Positions 6,717-17,078 are shown, numbered from the stretch's first letter. The stretch is DNA of 64,000 nt from Alteromonas sp. V450 (GCF_001885075.1 NZ_MODU01000004.1:868001-932000), one strand, 5' to 3'. A program made the numbers and translations. The notes: generated by a model from the letters alone, not told the origin.

Positions 6717-7946
6717 GTGTTAATGTCTTCAGATTCTATTTTGTATTCTCCCTATACCTTGCCCTGTGGTGTCACAGTAAGAAACCGTCTCGTTAAAGCT
6801 GCAATGGAAGAAAACATGTCCAGTATGGGCAATATTCCTGGCGAATCGTTATTTTCTCTTTATCGTTACTGGGCTCACGGTCAACTTGGCATGATCATTA
6901 CGGGGAATGTCATGGTAGATAAATCGGCCATGACTGGGCCCGGTGGCGTAGCGCTTGATAACAACACTGACTTAGCACCCTTTCAAAAGTGGGCGAAAAT
7001 TATTAAGTCGAATGGGGCGCTCGCCATCATGCAAATCAATCACCCCGGCCGTCAAGTATTTAAAGCTATGAAAGGGAAAGCAATTGCCCCTTCGGCTGTG
7101 CCAATAGATATGGGCAAGCATTCCAAGCTTTTCGCTCAGCCAAAAGAGATGACTTGTCAGGATATACATCAGGTTTGCAAATCATTTGTCGAAACTGCCA
7201 AGCAAGCTGAAAATGCAGGGTTTGATGGTGTTGAAATTCATGCCGCACATGGTTATTTGCTAACGCAGTTTTTATCTCCACTAACCAATCAGCGACAAGA
7301 CGAGTGGGGCGGTTCAATTATTAATCGTGCCCGTCTGCTAATTAACATTGTTAGTCAAGTCAGAGCCGTATGCGCGAAAGACTTTGTTGTAATGGTAAAG
7401 CTTAACTCCGCTGATTTTCAGAAAAATGGTTTTTCTTTTGATGACGCATGTGAGGTAGTGAACCGACTAGAGGCCTTAGGGGTTGATATGGTTGAACTAT
7501 CTGGAGGAAGCTATGAAGTGCCAGCCATGCAGGGCGAAACGCGCGACGATACAACCCTCGCTCGGGAAGCGTATTTCCTTGAATTTGCGCAAGTACTCGA
7601 GCGTAAAACTGATATTCCCTTAATGACAACGGGTGGAATTAAACGCGCAGAAGTTGCAGAGAACGTGATAAAACAGGGGTGTGCGTTGGTTGGTCTTGCT
7701 AGCGCTTTGGCTACGACACCCGACCTAGCGAAAAAATGGCAGCATGAATGGACGTACACAGGCATTATCCCTGACTGTACGTGGAAGGATAGGTCGCTTG
7801 CAAGCCTTGCTAATATGGCGATGGTCCGAAGGCAGCTAAGGCGCCTTGGCAACAACCTTACTACGCTTAGAAATCCTTCACCACTATGGAGCCTTATTCT
7901 TGATATGCTACATCGCAAGAAAATGACGAAACGGGATGTGAGCTAA
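6717..7946 (+). CDS. NADH:flavin oxidoreductase of the Old Yellow Enzyme family
   Basis: The protein has 409 aa and an FMN-binding TIM barrel. Visible hallmarks are INHPGRQ in the first third, the double-His active-site motif EIHAAHGYLLTQFLSP with its Tyr, NQRQDEWGGS, and the FMN-phosphate region (TTGGI, GCALVGLASALA). The C-terminal ~50 residues are an extension outside the barrel. Members reduce activated C=C bonds or related substrates with NAD(P)H; the substrate cannot be told. GTG at 6717 has AAAGG 6 nt upstream; the ATG at 6723 is an alternative with poorer spacing. It stands alone and converges on smpB. Confidence 0.88.
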   Translation: MLMSSDSILYSPYTLPCGVTVRNRLVKAAMEENMSSMGNIPGESLFSLYRYWAHGQLGMIITGNVMVDKSAMTGPGGVALDNNTDLAPFQKWAKIIKSNGALAIMQINHPGRQVFKAMKGKAIAPSAVPIDMGKHSKLFAQPKEMTCQDIHQVCKSFVETAKQAENAGFDGVEIHAAHGYLLTQFLSPLTNQRQDEWGGSIINRARLLINIVSQVRAVCAKDFVVMVKLNSADFQKNGFSFDDACEVVNRLEALGVDMVELSGGSYEVPAMQGETRDDTTLAREAYFLEFAQVLERKTDIPLMTTGGIKRAEVAENVIKQGCALVGLASALATTPDLAKKWQHEWTYTGIIPDCTWKDRSLASLANMAMVRRQLRRLGNNLTTLRNPSPLWSLILDMLHRKKMTKRDVS

Positions 7947-7959
7947 TCAAAACACAGCG

Positions 7960-8439
7960 CTATACGCTGTGTTTCATCATTCTTTCTTTTTGGCGCTGCC
8001 AATCTTTGTCTTTAATGGTGTCACGCTTGTCATGAGCGTGCTTACCCTTAGCGAGGTGAATTTCTAACTTCACCCAACACTTTTTCCAATACATAGATGT
8101 GGCAACGATAGAATAACCTTGGCGGTCTCGTGCTCCCATTAAGCGGTCGATTTCTCGTTTGTTCAGCAACAATTTGCGCGCACGCTCGGGAGCAGCAATA
8201 ACATGGGTAGAGGCTTGGTTAAGCGGACTTATTCTACACCCTACCAAATATGCTTCGGCATTCTGAATAATAATGTACGCATCGGTAATGTTCACTTTAC
8301 CGGCACGAATGCTTTTAATTTCCCACCCTTGTAGCTCAAGTCCGGCCTCGAACTTGTCTTCTAGGAAATAGTCATGACGCGCTTTTTTGTTTTGCGCGAT
8401 ATTTCCTGTGGTGTTTTTGTTGGCTTTATTCTTTTTCAT
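7960..8439 (-). CDS. smpB: SsrA-binding protein SmpB
   Basis: The protein has 159 aa, the usual length. Near-invariant stretches are present: [52 protein letters not shown] and the basic C-terminal tail ([24 protein letters not shown]), which enters the mRNA channel. It binds the tRNA-like domain of the tmRNA encoded nearby. It is transcribed divergently from ratA, with 145 bp between their starts. Confidence 0.97.
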   Translation of the reverse strand: MKKNKANKNTTGNIAQNKKARHDYFLEDKFEAGLELQGWEIKSIRAGKVNITDAYIIIQNAEAYLVGCRISPLNQASTHVIAAPERARKLLLNKREIDRLMGARDRQGYSIVATSMYWKKCWVKLEIHLAKGKHAHDKRDTIKDKDWQRQKERMMKHSV

Positions 8440-8584
8440 GCTGGCTATTATACTGATTGTTCGAAGGAATGTCTTTAGTTGTCATTGTTATCTTATATTG
8501 GGGCATTTGGTTCAAAACCGAATACGAGCGAAGCAAAATTTCTGTGATACAATGCCGCCAAGAGTTTTAATTATAGTGGAATCA

Positions 8585-9016
8585 ATGCCAAGTATTCATA
8601 GAAGCGCGCTGGTAGCTCATAGCGCAGAAGCCATGTTTAACTTAGTCAACGATGTAGCTTCCTACCCTGAGTTTTTGCCAGGCTGTACTGATAGCAAAAT
8701 CCTCGACACGTCAGCGCAAAGCATGAAAGCGTCGTTGTTAGTGGCAAAAGCAGGTATTAAGCAGTGGTTTACAACACAAAACGTGTTAGAGCCAGGTAAA
8801 AGCATTCAAATGCAGCTGGTCGACGGGCCGTTTCGCTCGCTTACCGGTGGGTGGACGTTTTCAGCGTTATCTGAAGAAGCCTGTAAAATTGAATTAAATC
8901 TTGAATTCGAATTCAGTAACAAATTAGCTGAAATGGCGTTTGGCAAAGTGTTCAACAGTTTAGCGAGCAGTATGGTTGCTGCATTCACAGACAGAGCGCG
9001 GAGCGTGTACGCATGA
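8585..9016 (+). CDS. ratA: RatA-like START/coenzyme-Q-binding domain protein
   Basis: The protein has 143 aa and one polyketide-cyclase/START domain: [71 protein letters not shown]. It matches E. coli RatA (YfjG) and yeast Coq10-like proteins. The E. coli protein was reported to block 70S assembly; homologues assist quinone function. I chose ATG 8585 because the domain begins immediately after it, while the longer upstream reading frame is hydrophobic and unlike the family. The stop overlaps the next start by ATGA. Confidence 0.92.
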   Translation: MPSIHRSALVAHSAEAMFNLVNDVASYPEFLPGCTDSKILDTSAQSMKASLLVAKAGIKQWFTTQNVLEPGKSIQMQLVDGPFRSLTGGWTFSALSEEACKIELNLEFEFSNKLAEMAFGKVFNSLASSMVAAFTDRARSVYA

Positions 9017-9360
9017 GTAAGAAGCTCATCAATATTGAGGTGGCCTATGCGTTACCCACTAAGCAAACCATTATTGATGTCGCAATTCATGAAAATGCAA
9101 CGGTAGAGGAGGCGATAGAGGCCTCAAATGTACTAGAACAGTTTCCCGACATAGATTTAAAAGCAACAAAAGTGGGCATTTGGAGCCGTGTGGTTAAGCT
9201 GCGAGATACACTTACCGACGGCGACCGTATTGAAATTTACCGCCCGCTTATTGCCGACCCCAAAGAAATTAGAAAGCGTCGTGCAGAAAAAGCAAAAGAA
9301 GAAGGGCGTGCCGATAAGGTAACGGGTGGAAAGGTTAACCCACTAAAGGCTAAATCGTAG
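9013..9360 (+). CDS. rnfH: RnfH/RatB family ubiquitin-like protein
   Basis: The protein has 115 aa and the beta-grasp (UPF0125) signature: [56 protein letters not shown] and [16 protein letters not shown]. Start and ratA stop share ATGA, so the two genes are coupled. The partner process is not known with confidence. A strong hairpin terminator follows 26 bp after the stop. Confidence 0.92.
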   Translation: MSKKLINIEVAYALPTKQTIIDVAIHENATVEEAIEASNVLEQFPDIDLKATKVGIWSRVVKLRDTLTDGDRIEIYRPLIADPKEIRKRRAEKAKEEGRADKVTGGKVNPLKAKS

Positions 9361-9385
9361 CAGCGCGATGTAAAACGATGATATT

Positions 9386-9411
9386 AAAAGGCCCTTTAAA
9401 GGGCCTTTTTT
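9386..9411 (+). terminator. Rho-independent terminator after ratA-rnfH
   Basis: A perfect palindromic stem (aaggccc / gggcctt) is followed by six T. It is symmetric enough to serve marR from the other strand as well. Confidence 0.9.
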
Positions 9412-9419
9412 GACGTGGT

Positions 9420-9899
9420 CTATACGGTCTTATCGGCAATACTGCCGACCTCAAGAAACGGTGATGCGTCGATATCTTCAGCATCCATCATGCTAGCAAT
9501 GCGCTGAACGGTGGCGACCATTTGACTTTGTTCCCATTCCTTTAGGTGCGAGAAACGCTCAACGAAGTGCTCCTGTAGCGGACGAGGAGCATCAACTACG
9601 GCTTCTTTACCACGCTCGGTTAGAAATACGCCAACTTTACGCTTATCTTGTGTACTTCGAATACGCGTGGCCAAGTCTCTTGATTCAAGACGGTCTAGAA
9701 TATTGGTGATAGTAGCAGGGCTTAAATTAATGTTTTCTGCTATTTCTCGCACCATAATACCTGGTTGTTCTTGTATGTTTTGCATAACAAGCAACTGAGG
9801 CCCAGTAAGCCCAACATGTTTACTAAGTTGCTTGCTTCGCAAGTCTACAGCACGTATTACCCGCCGTAGTGCCACTAATAATTCTTCTTCTTTACGCAT
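9420..9899 (-). CDS. MarR-family transcriptional regulator
   Basis: The protein has 159 aa and a winged helix-turn-helix: LSKHVGLTGPQLLVMQNIQEQPGIMVREIAENINLSPATITNILDRLESRDLATRIRSTQDKRKVGVFLTERG, with the wing at DKRK. It lies 30 bp downstream of the BCCT gene on the same strand and may regulate it. A 16-bp palindrome 18 bp before its ATG is a candidate autoregulatory operator. The ligand is not predictable. Confidence 0.92.
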   Translation of the reverse strand: MRKEEELLVALRRVIRAVDLRSKQLSKHVGLTGPQLLVMQNIQEQPGIMVREIAENINLSPATITNILDRLESRDLATRIRSTQDKRKVGVFLTERGKEAVVDAPRPLQEHFVERFSHLKEWEQSQMVATVQRIASMMDAEDIDASPFLEVGSIADKTV

Positions 9900-9917
9900 A
9901 GTACTTCCAACAAAATA

Positions 9918-9933
9918 GTAACGCGTGCGTTAC
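9918..9933. promoter_or_regulatory. Palindrome GTAACGC-GT-GCGTTAC, candidate MarR operator
   Basis: Two perfect 7-bp arms are separated by GT. The site covers the end of the BCCT gene and the short gap before marR. Its size and symmetry fit MarR dimer operators. This is a positional inference only. Confidence 0.5.
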
Positions 9934-11900
9934 TTGAGCAAATGAATAAAATGTTGGTGCTTGTGATAGTGATCAATCACATCGTTTATCACCGATATTT
10001 TAGACCAGCCCATAATATCATAATTCTGACCACCTTCACTGAGGTGTACTTCGGCGCGATAGTACGTTGCCTTTTGGTTTTCGTCCAGTGCTGGTGCATC
10101 AGATGGCCCAAATTCTGGTTGTTCTGTCGGCATAGGGTATACCGCATAGATAAATTCTGGATCGTTCCCCATGTCCACCGTAAGAATTAACGCTTCGTCT
10201 GTATCGCTTACTGTAGCGGTGAATTGCTGTGTTTTGAATTCTTCCCCCACTTCAAAAAGCGCAGGCTTCACAACCTTATTGATATAGCGCCTAACTGCAT
10301 TTTCATCTGGAAACGTAACAATATTTTCAAGACGCTCTTTCCAGTTTTTGTCGCCTTCATTATGCTGAGGTGTTCCGGCTAGAACCTGCAAACTTTCACG
10401 CTTGTACGCTTCTACTCTCAGTGCTTTTAGTAAGCCTGATATTGCGATAAGCAAAACAATAGCGAAAGGGAGTGCGGCGGCAATGGTCATCGTCTGTAAT
10501 GCACCTAAACCACCCGCGTACAGTAGTACTGCACTAACTACACCAACGCCTATCGCCCAGTAAACGCGCTGCCATAAGGGGGTGTTGTTTTCGCCATGAG
10601 AACAAAGCATGTCTACAACCATAGCGCCTGAATCACAAGAAGTAACAAAAAATACAACGACCATGAGTACGGCAATAAAACTCAATACGGAAGAGTATGG
10701 GAATTGTTCCAAGAATACGAATAATGCAACGGACGTATCTTCATTAACCATTTGAGCAAGCGCATCTTTGCCTTGTACCAACACTTGGTCAATGGCACCG
10801 TTGCCAAACACGGTCATCCAAAACAGCGTAAATGCTGATGGAATAAGCAGCACGCCCATGACAAATTCACGAATGGTTCTGCCGTAAGAAATACGGGCGA
10901 TAAATAGGCCTACGAACGGTGCCCATGCTAGCCACCATCCCCAGTAAAAGATAGTCCAGCCACCAATCCAGTCTGTTTTTTCATAGGCAAATAGGTTAAA
11001 CGTGTTGCGCACTAAATCTGACAAATATGCCCCAGTGTTTTGCATAAATGCCTGCAGTAAGAACACTGTCGGGCCCAAAACCAACACCGTCAGCAGTAAT
11101 AAAATAGCAAGTACCATGTTGGTTTCAGATAACCGTCGAATGCCTTTGTCTAACCCCGTGGTTACAGAAATAACGGCTAACCCTACAACACCTGCCATTA
11201 TGGCAATTTGTACACCCGTATTTGACGGCAGTCCGAATAAATAGTTAAAGCCAGCATTAACTTGCGACGCACCGAAACCAAGCGACGTAGAAACGCCGAA
11301 AACGGTTGAGGTAACAGCGAAAATATCAACAACGTGACCAGGCCACCCATATATTTTGTCGCCAATAAGAGGGTAGAGTGCTGAACGAAGCGTTAGTGGT
11401 AAATTTTGGCGGTAGGCAAAATAGCCTAAAATGAGTGCAACAACGGCATAAATAGCCCAAGCATGAACACCCCAGTGAAAAAATGTGGTTTTCATGGCTT
11501 CTCGCACAGCGTCGATGCTTTCTGCTTGAGCAGTGGGTGGAGCCATAAAGTGCATTAGCGGCTCAGCAACACCAAAAAACATTAACCCGATACCCATGCC
11601 GGCGGCGAACAGCATACTCAGCCATGTACCAAAACTAAATTCTGGCGTGGCGTGGTCTGGACCGAGTTTGATTTCTCCGTAGCGAGACATGCCAAGAAAT
11701 ACAACAAACAAGACAATTGCAGCAACGGTAAATACGTAAAACCAACTGCCGTTAGTTACTATTACGCTTTGCAACTGCTGAAAAATAGCGTCTGCTTTTT
11801 TCGGGGCACCTGCGGCAAAAATGAGTAAACAAACGATTATTGCTGACGACGTAATAAACACCGGTTTGTTCAAAGGTGAAGTTTTAATGTTTTCACTCAC
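9930..11900 (-). CDS. BCCT-family transporter (choline/betaine/carnitine), BetT-like
   Basis: The protein has about 656 aa, 12 membrane segments and a ~150-residue cytoplasmic C-terminal domain. It aligns by eye with E. coli BetT: SRYGEIKLGPDHATPEFS, MLFAAGMGIGLMFFGVAEPL and the aromatic substrate box WTIFYWGWWLAWAPFVGLFIARIS. The M-G-I-G-L-M stretch has Gly where sodium-coupled members often have it, but coupling ion and substrate are uncertain. I prefer GTG 11900 (AAAGGA upstream) over an in-frame start 66 bp further up. It probably imports compatible solutes. marR follows on the same strand. Confidence 0.9.
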   Translation of the reverse strand: MSENIKTSPLNKPVFITSSAIIVCLLIFAAGAPKKADAIFQQLQSVIVTNGSWFYVFTVAAIVLFVVFLGMSRYGEIKLGPDHATPEFSFGTWLSMLFAAGMGIGLMFFGVAEPLMHFMAPPTAQAESIDAVREAMKTTFFHWGVHAWAIYAVVALILGYFAYRQNLPLTLRSALYPLIGDKIYGWPGHVVDIFAVTSTVFGVSTSLGFGASQVNAGFNYLFGLPSNTGVQIAIMAGVVGLAVISVTTGLDKGIRRLSETNMVLAILLLLTVLVLGPTVFLLQAFMQNTGAYLSDLVRNTFNLFAYEKTDWIGGWTIFYWGWWLAWAPFVGLFIARISYGRTIREFVMGVLLIPSAFTLFWMTVFGNGAIDQVLVQGKDALAQMVNEDTSVALFVFLEQFPYSSVLSFIAVLMVVVFFVTSCDSGAMVVDMLCSHGENNTPLWQRVYWAIGVGVVSAVLLYAGGLGALQTMTIAAALPFAIVLLIAISGLLKALRVEAYKRESLQVLAGTPQHNEGDKNWKERLENIVTFPDENAVRRYINKVVKPALFEVGEEFKTQQFTATVSDTDEALILTVDMGNDPEFIYAVYPMPTEQPEFGPSDAPALDENQKATYYRAEVHLSEGGQNYDIMGWSKISVINDVIDHYHKHQHFIHLLK

Positions 11901-12200
11901 GCAAAAATGATCCTTTCTCTTCCTTCGGGTTAAAGCTTTTACGTTGAAATATACCGCATGGAGCACTTTTTATAAACATCAGCTGAAATAATTAGAGGTA
12001 AATCTTTATTTTATGATCTTTTTAAAGGCTTTCTTTTGAATATTTAGCTTTGTGAATGCTTGTACATCTTTCGAATAAGATTTATTCGTTAGAGTAGAAA
12101 TTATCTTGGTATGGTGTATCTTTATATATGATCTTTTTGATACGTGTAAGAAGTAAACACTATCCGAAGAATTAATAATAATTGAAGGAAACACACACCC

Positions 12201-14927
12201 ATGCGAAAAACTCAGCTAAGCTGTGCAATTGTCGCTGCACTGGCTTCCACTCATCTGTACGCGCAAGAATCTGAAGCCCCCGCTAAACTCGAAACCATTG
12301 AAGTTACAGCCACTAAACGCGCTGAATCAATTCAAGACGTGCCCGTAGCGGTAACGGCGCTAAATGGAAAAGCGTTAGAAAACCTTGGTATTGATAACTT
12401 CCAAGATTACGTAGAGTTTTTGCCCAATGTGGTGTTTCAGGGCACAGGCCCTGGTCAGAATGAAATTTATATTCGCGGTGCAGCAACAACACAGTCGAAC
12501 ATCATGCTTTCATCTGTTCAGGCGTTGCAGCCGTCAGTAGCGTTTTATCTTGATGAGATGCCGGTTTCGATGGCAGGGCGCAACTTAGATGTTTACGCAA
12601 CTGATGTTCAGCGTGTAGAGGTACTTCCTGGGCCACAGGGGACCTTGTTCGGTGCAAGCTCTCAGGCGGGAACCATTCGACTTATTACAAATAAACCGGA
12701 TCACACAAGCTTTGCCGCAGGTTTCGACACCAATATTGGCTTTACCAAAGGTGGCGAAATGAGTAACGCCGTCGAGGCTTATTTCAATATGCCGCTTACT
12801 GATGATTTAGCAGTGCGTGTGGCTGCTTACAACGATAAGCAAGGTGGTTGGATAGATAACGTCATGAATGTGCCAGGTGAGGGCGGTTACATTGGCAGTG
12901 CGGTCGTAATCGACAGAATTTCTGGTGGGGTGCTGGCTGATCCTGCAGGGATGGACGCAAACAGGATCACTAATCCAAACATTAATTCAAGCAACGACGC
13001 CGCTGTGGTTTCTCCCCAAAACGATGCGCTGGTAGAAGAAGACTTTAACGATGCCATGTACACCGGTGCACGCATTGGGTTGTCTTACCATATAAATGAA
13101 GATTGGGATTTGCTGGTACAACATACGCAGCAAACTCTCGATACCGAGGGGGTATTTGCTTACGACCCTACGCTTGACGGTGAGAGTTCTGCTTTGCGGT
13201 TCCAGCAAGAAGAAAATAAAGATGAATTTGGTTTGACTACGTGGACTCTTGAAGGGCGCTTAGAGAAGCTAAATGTTGTATATACGGGTGGCTACCTCGA
13301 CAGAGAAATAGACACACTAGCCGACTATACCGGTTACACTAATGGCGGTGCATTTGCTGCGTATTATGTATGTAACCACTATGAGGCGGGTGTAACGCCA
13401 GAAGATCAGCGTTGTCTTGATCCAACTAAGTATTACCGTGAAGATACTACGTCTACGCGTGTAACCCATGAACTGCGTTTTAATACAACATTAGACGAAC
13501 CATGGCGCGTGACAGCAGGTTTATTCTACGACGAACAGGAAGTGTCTACGGTCGGGCAATTCAAAATAGCGAATACTGACGGAGAGTTAACAGCCTTTGG
13601 CTTTGATCAGCTAGCGCGCACGTTAAAGCCTGTATCTGAAGGCTTGGCGCCAATTGGCGCTAACAGCGATGGTGGGCCGTTCCCGTCAGAGGTAAGTTTC
13701 GTTAATGATATCACACACACCATAGAACAAATTGCAGCTTTTGGTCAGTTTGAATACGACATTACTGACACGGTTACAGCAAGTATTGGCGCTCGCTGGT
13801 ACCAAATTGATGATATCTATCAAGGTGCTACAACCACAGTCGATGTAACACGTCGAATTCGCGCTTTTGGAAGCATGGATCCCGCTCAACTAGAAGCCGT
13901 AGGACTAGATTCCGATGCTATTGCACAAGCAGTTAGTAATGGCCAGTTAGAGGTAGGTCTGCTTGGTAGTGACGGTGTCTTGACCGTGGATGACACCATC
14001 TTTAAGTTCTCGCTCGACTGGAAAGCGACAGACGACATACTGTTATTTGCCAATTACTCAGAAGGCTTTCGACCACCTGTTACTAACCGCGTTGGCGGCG
14101 GGTTAGCAAAAAACCAGAGTGGCGCGTTTGAAGGATTCCGCATTCCGGTATATTCAACTACCGATACCCTAGACAACTATGAGCTGGGTATTAAGGGAGA
14201 CTTCTTTGATGGCCAATTTAGGGTAAACGCTACGGCGTATTATTCTGAAATTGAAGAACTACAGACATCTCGATTTGACCCCACCAATATCTCGTTCTTA
14301 GTATTTACCGACAACGTTGGTGATGCAGAGATAAAAGGTATTGATGCTGATATGACCTGGCTAGCTACAGATGATTTAGTGATTAATGCTGCATTTAGTT
14401 TACTAGACACGGAGCTAACGCGGGTAAATGATGAACTGGTAGGAATTGCCGCAGGCGTAGGTTCAGAACTTCCTTATTCGGCTAAATTCTCTGGTAACGT
14501 TAACGCACGATACTTCTTTGAGTTAGATGGTGACCGTCGAGGGTATGTAAATGGCTCAATTAGCTACACGGGAGACCGCCTAGCCGGAATGATCATGGAT
14601 GCCTACGTTATGGAGGACGCCACACAGCTTATCTACGGAACGGGCTCTGGCCTTAAAATTGAGCAAGAGGCAGATGTGTATGAAGGGGTGACTTACGCAG
14701 ACTCCAATGGAGCAACCTTCCGAGGTGGTCGTTATGTTCAAGAGTCATACATATTGACTAACTTGGCCGTGGGCGTTACCAATGATGTATGGAAGGCCGA
14801 ACTTTACATAGATAACGTGTTTGACGAACGTGCCATTTTGAATATTGATACGCAACAGTTTACGCCAAAAGTTGTGACCAATAGACCACGTACAATAGGC
14901 GTTCGTTTCTCTTACGATTATTATTGA
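12201..14927 (+). CDS. TonB-dependent outer-membrane receptor
   Basis: The protein has 908 aa and a cleavable signal peptide (MRKTQLSCAIVAALASTHLYA). A TonB box-like stretch follows (ETIEVTATKRAESIQDVPVAVTAL), then the plug domain (to about residue 165, VEVLPGPQGTLFGASSQAGTIRLITNKP) and a 22-strand-type barrel ending in aromatic VRFSYDYY. It takes up an unidentified large substrate using TonB energy. No N-terminal signalling extension for an ECF sigma factor is present. The upstream 230 bp are very AT-rich and likely hold the promoter. A terminator follows before the TPR-sulfotransferase gene. Confidence 0.94.
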   Translation: MRKTQLSCAIVAALASTHLYAQESEAPAKLETIEVTATKRAESIQDVPVAVTALNGKALENLGIDNFQDYVEFLPNVVFQGTGPGQNEIYIRGAATTQSNIMLSSVQALQPSVAFYLDEMPVSMAGRNLDVYATDVQRVEVLPGPQGTLFGASSQAGTIRLITNKPDHTSFAAGFDTNIGFTKGGEMSNAVEAYFNMPLTDDLAVRVAAYNDKQGGWIDNVMNVPGEGGYIGSAVVIDRISGGVLADPAGMDANRITNPNINSSNDAAVVSPQNDALVEEDFNDAMYTGARIGLSYHINEDWDLLVQHTQQTLDTEGVFAYDPTLDGESSALRFQQEENKDEFGLTTWTLEGRLEKLNVVYTGGYLDREIDTLADYTGYTNGGAFAAYYVCNHYEAGVTPEDQRCLDPTKYYREDTTSTRVTHELRFNTTLDEPWRVTAGLFYDEQEVSTVGQFKIANTDGELTAFGFDQLARTLKPVSEGLAPIGANSDGGPFPSEVSFVNDITHTIEQIAAFGQFEYDITDTVTASIGARWYQIDDIYQGATTTVDVTRRIRAFGSMDPAQLEAVGLDSDAIAQAVSNGQLEVGLLGSDGVLTVDDTIFKFSLDWKATDDILLFANYSEGFRPPVTNRVGGGLAKNQSGAFEGFRIPVYSTTDTLDNYELGIKGDFFDGQFRVNATAYYSEIEELQTSRFDPTNISFLVFTDNVGDAEIKGIDADMTWLATDDLVINAAFSLLDTELTRVNDELVGIAAGVGSELPYSAKFSGNVNARYFFELDGDRRGYVNGSISYTGDRLAGMIMDAYVMEDATQLIYGTGSGLKIEQEADVYEGVTYADSNGATFRGGRYVQESYILTNLAVGVTNDVWKAELYIDNVFDERAILNIDTQQFTPKVVTNRPRTIGVRFSYDYY

Positions 14928-15005
14928 TAATGCTTCAATAATTCCACATAGTATTTAACGAAGCCAAAAAGAGAGCGTTGACAAGTTTCGGCGCTTTCCT
15001 TTTAG

Positions 15006-15041
15006 AAAAACGGCAGACTCTGTGAGTTCGCCGTTTTTTAC
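15006..15041 (+). terminator. Terminator after the TonB receptor gene
   Basis: aaaaacggc (15006-15014) pairs with gccgttttt (15030-15038), with T run at the end. It separates the receptor from the next gene unless read through. Confidence 0.8.
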
Positions 15042-15068
15042 TTTTATGCGCAACACTAGGCATCATCA

Positions 15069-17078
15069 ATGACGTCAGAACAACAACAAGTTATTTTACG
15101 TATCAAACAACTGCTGATGCAGTCGCAATACCAATTAGTAATATCGTCATGTAATGAAATACTTGCCGCTAAAACCGCAGGTACTGATCATATTTTGATT
15201 AAGTCTTTACAATTACCGGTAGAATTAACCCCAGCACTAGAAAAAGAATCCCTTTATTTAAAAGCGGTAGCGTGCCGCATGCATGGCGAGCACACCACGG
15301 CTATTGCATCGCTTAACTTATTGATAGAACAATTCCCTGATTACGGCCGTGCTCACCAAGAATTAGGTTACTGCTTATTAAAAACCGACCAGAAAAAAGC
15401 CGCATACTGTTTTTATCAGGCTACACAGTTTAATCCTGCGCTGCTTTCGTCATGGCTTCAGTTGGAAAGTGTGTATAACGCCGACAGACAACAACAGGCA
15501 TTAACACTGTGTCGGCAACAAATAACGTTTCTAAAAGCGTTACCGAAACCAGTTCTAGGCGCGACTGACTTAATGTACGAGGGCCAGTTACACAAAGCAG
15601 ACCAAGTTTGCAGACAATTTTTGCAGGAGCAGCCTCATCATCCCGAAGCAATGATGCTTTTAGCTGAAATTGGTGTTCAGCTAAAAGCGTATAGCGATGC
15701 TGAATTTTTATTAGAGAGTTGTGTAACGCTCTATCCAGACAACGACAAGGCTGCCATGGCGTATCAAACGTTATTGGCCAAATTAGGTAAGTTTCCTCAA
15801 GCTGTTAAAATAGCCGAGCAGCGACTGGCAAAAGCACCTGACAGTTTTTCAGTAAAAGTAGGGCTAGCGCATGCGCTAGTTGGCGTGGGTGATTTGCATC
15901 GGGCAACAGACATTTATCAACGTTTACTTAACGATAATTCAGACCGGCCCGCGATTTGGGTTGCACTTGGTCATGCATTAAAAGCAAAGGGCGACACGAA
16001 AGAAGCGGTAACGGCTTATGAAACAGCAATTGAACACGCCGGTGACTTTGGCGACGCCTATTGGAGCCTTGCTAATACCAAGACATACAAATTTACCCCT
16101 GCGCTATTAGCGCAAATGGCAGCACAAGTAAGCAAGTCGTCGATTTCATTAGAAGATAAAATTCACATATGTTTTGCGCTAGGGCGAGGGTATGAAGATA
16201 GGGGCGATGCTGAACTGTCATTTCATTACTATCAACTCGGCAATAGCCTTAAAAAACGAACGCTGCAGTTCGACATAAGGCGCACCGAAAGCGCGCTGCA
16301 GGCACAAAAAAGCGCCTTCGCAAAAAAAGATTTCAATAAAGCGAGCGGATGTCAGGCAACAGATCCCATTTTCATCGTTGGCCTTCCTCGCGCAGGCTCT
16401 ACGCTTTTAGAACAAATCTTAGCGTCGCATTCAAAAGTAGACGGTACCATGGAATTACATGATGTATTGGGTATTGCATCATCGCTAAGTCAACACGCCA
16501 CGCCTTACCCAATGAACGTCACATCACTTAGCGATGAAATACTTCTCCAACTGGGTGAAAAATACCTTAGTCAAACGCAAGCTTACCGGCAACAGGCACC
16601 ATTTTTTATTGATAAAATGCCAAATAATTTCATTCATATTGGATTGATAAAGAAAATTTTACCTAATGCTAAGATTATAGATGCGCGCAGAAACCCAATG
16701 GACTGTTGTTTTAGCGGGTACAAGCAACTATTTGGTGAGGGGCAAGAATTTAGTTATTCGCTTAGTGATATTGGCCGTTACTACAACGCTTATAAAGATC
16801 TTATGGAACACTGGCACAAGGTATTACCAGGGGAGATTTTAACGGTACACCATGAAGATGTGTTGGATGATTTGGAGGGTGAAGTAAAACGCATTTTAGC
16901 GTTTTGTGGTCTTGAATTTGAAGAAGCATGTTTGGCATTCCATAAGACAAAGCGCGTTATCAAAACCCCTAGTTCAGAGCAAGTAAGGCAACCTCTCTAT
17001 AAAACAGGATTGGGGCAGTGGCGGCCTTTCAATTCCTTTTTAACCGAGCTAAAGCAAGAATTACGAGTAAAAGAGTAG
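15069..17078 (+). CDS. TPR-repeat sulfotransferase
   Basis: The protein has 669 aa. Residues about 1-410 are helical TPR-like repeats (for example RAHQELGYCLLKTDQKKAAYCFYQA, AIWVALGHALKAKGDTKEAVTAYETAIEHAG). A sulfotransferase domain starts near 435 with the PAPS 5'-phosphosulfate loop GLPRAGSTLLEQIL. The 3'-phosphate motif follows (DARRNPMDCCFSGYKQLF) after FIDKMPNNF. This is the architecture of bacterial TPR-sulfotransferases related to tyrosylprotein sulfotransferase. Such genes are often found next to TonB receptors in Alteromonadales. The acceptor is unknown. No signal peptide is seen. Confidence 0.9.
   Translation: MTSEQQQVILRIKQLLMQSQYQLVISSCNEILAAKTAGTDHILIKSLQLPVELTPALEKESLYLKAVACRMHGEHTTAIASLNLLIEQFPDYGRAHQELGYCLLKTDQKKAAYCFYQATQFNPALLSSWLQLESVYNADRQQQALTLCRQQITFLKALPKPVLGATDLMYEGQLHKADQVCRQFLQEQPHHPEAMMLLAEIGVQLKAYSDAEFLLESCVTLYPDNDKAAMAYQTLLAKLGKFPQAVKIAEQRLAKAPDSFSVKVGLAHALVGVGDLHRATDIYQRLLNDNSDRPAIWVALGHALKAKGDTKEAVTAYETAIEHAGDFGDAYWSLANTKTYKFTPALLAQMAAQVSKSSISLEDKIHICFALGRGYEDRGDAELSFHYYQLGNSLKKRTLQFDIRRTESALQAQKSAFAKKDFNKASGCQATDPIFIVGLPRAGSTLLEQILASHSKVDGTMELHDVLGIASSLSQHATPYPMNVTSLSDEILLQLGEKYLSQTQAYRQQAPFFIDKMPNNFIHIGLIKKILPNAKIIDARRNPMDCCFSGYKQLFGEGQEFSYSLSDIGRYYNAYKDLMEHWHKVLPGEILTVHHEDVLDDLEGEVKRILAFCGLEFEEACLAFHKTKRVIKTPSSEQVRQPLYKTGLGQWRPFNSFLTELKQELRVKE

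Noticed and set aside
8585-9360. ratA-rnfH as a toxin-antitoxin module
   Set aside because: Despite the RatAB name in E. coli, both are conserved housekeeping-type families next to smpB, and an antitoxin role for RnfH is not supported by the sequence.
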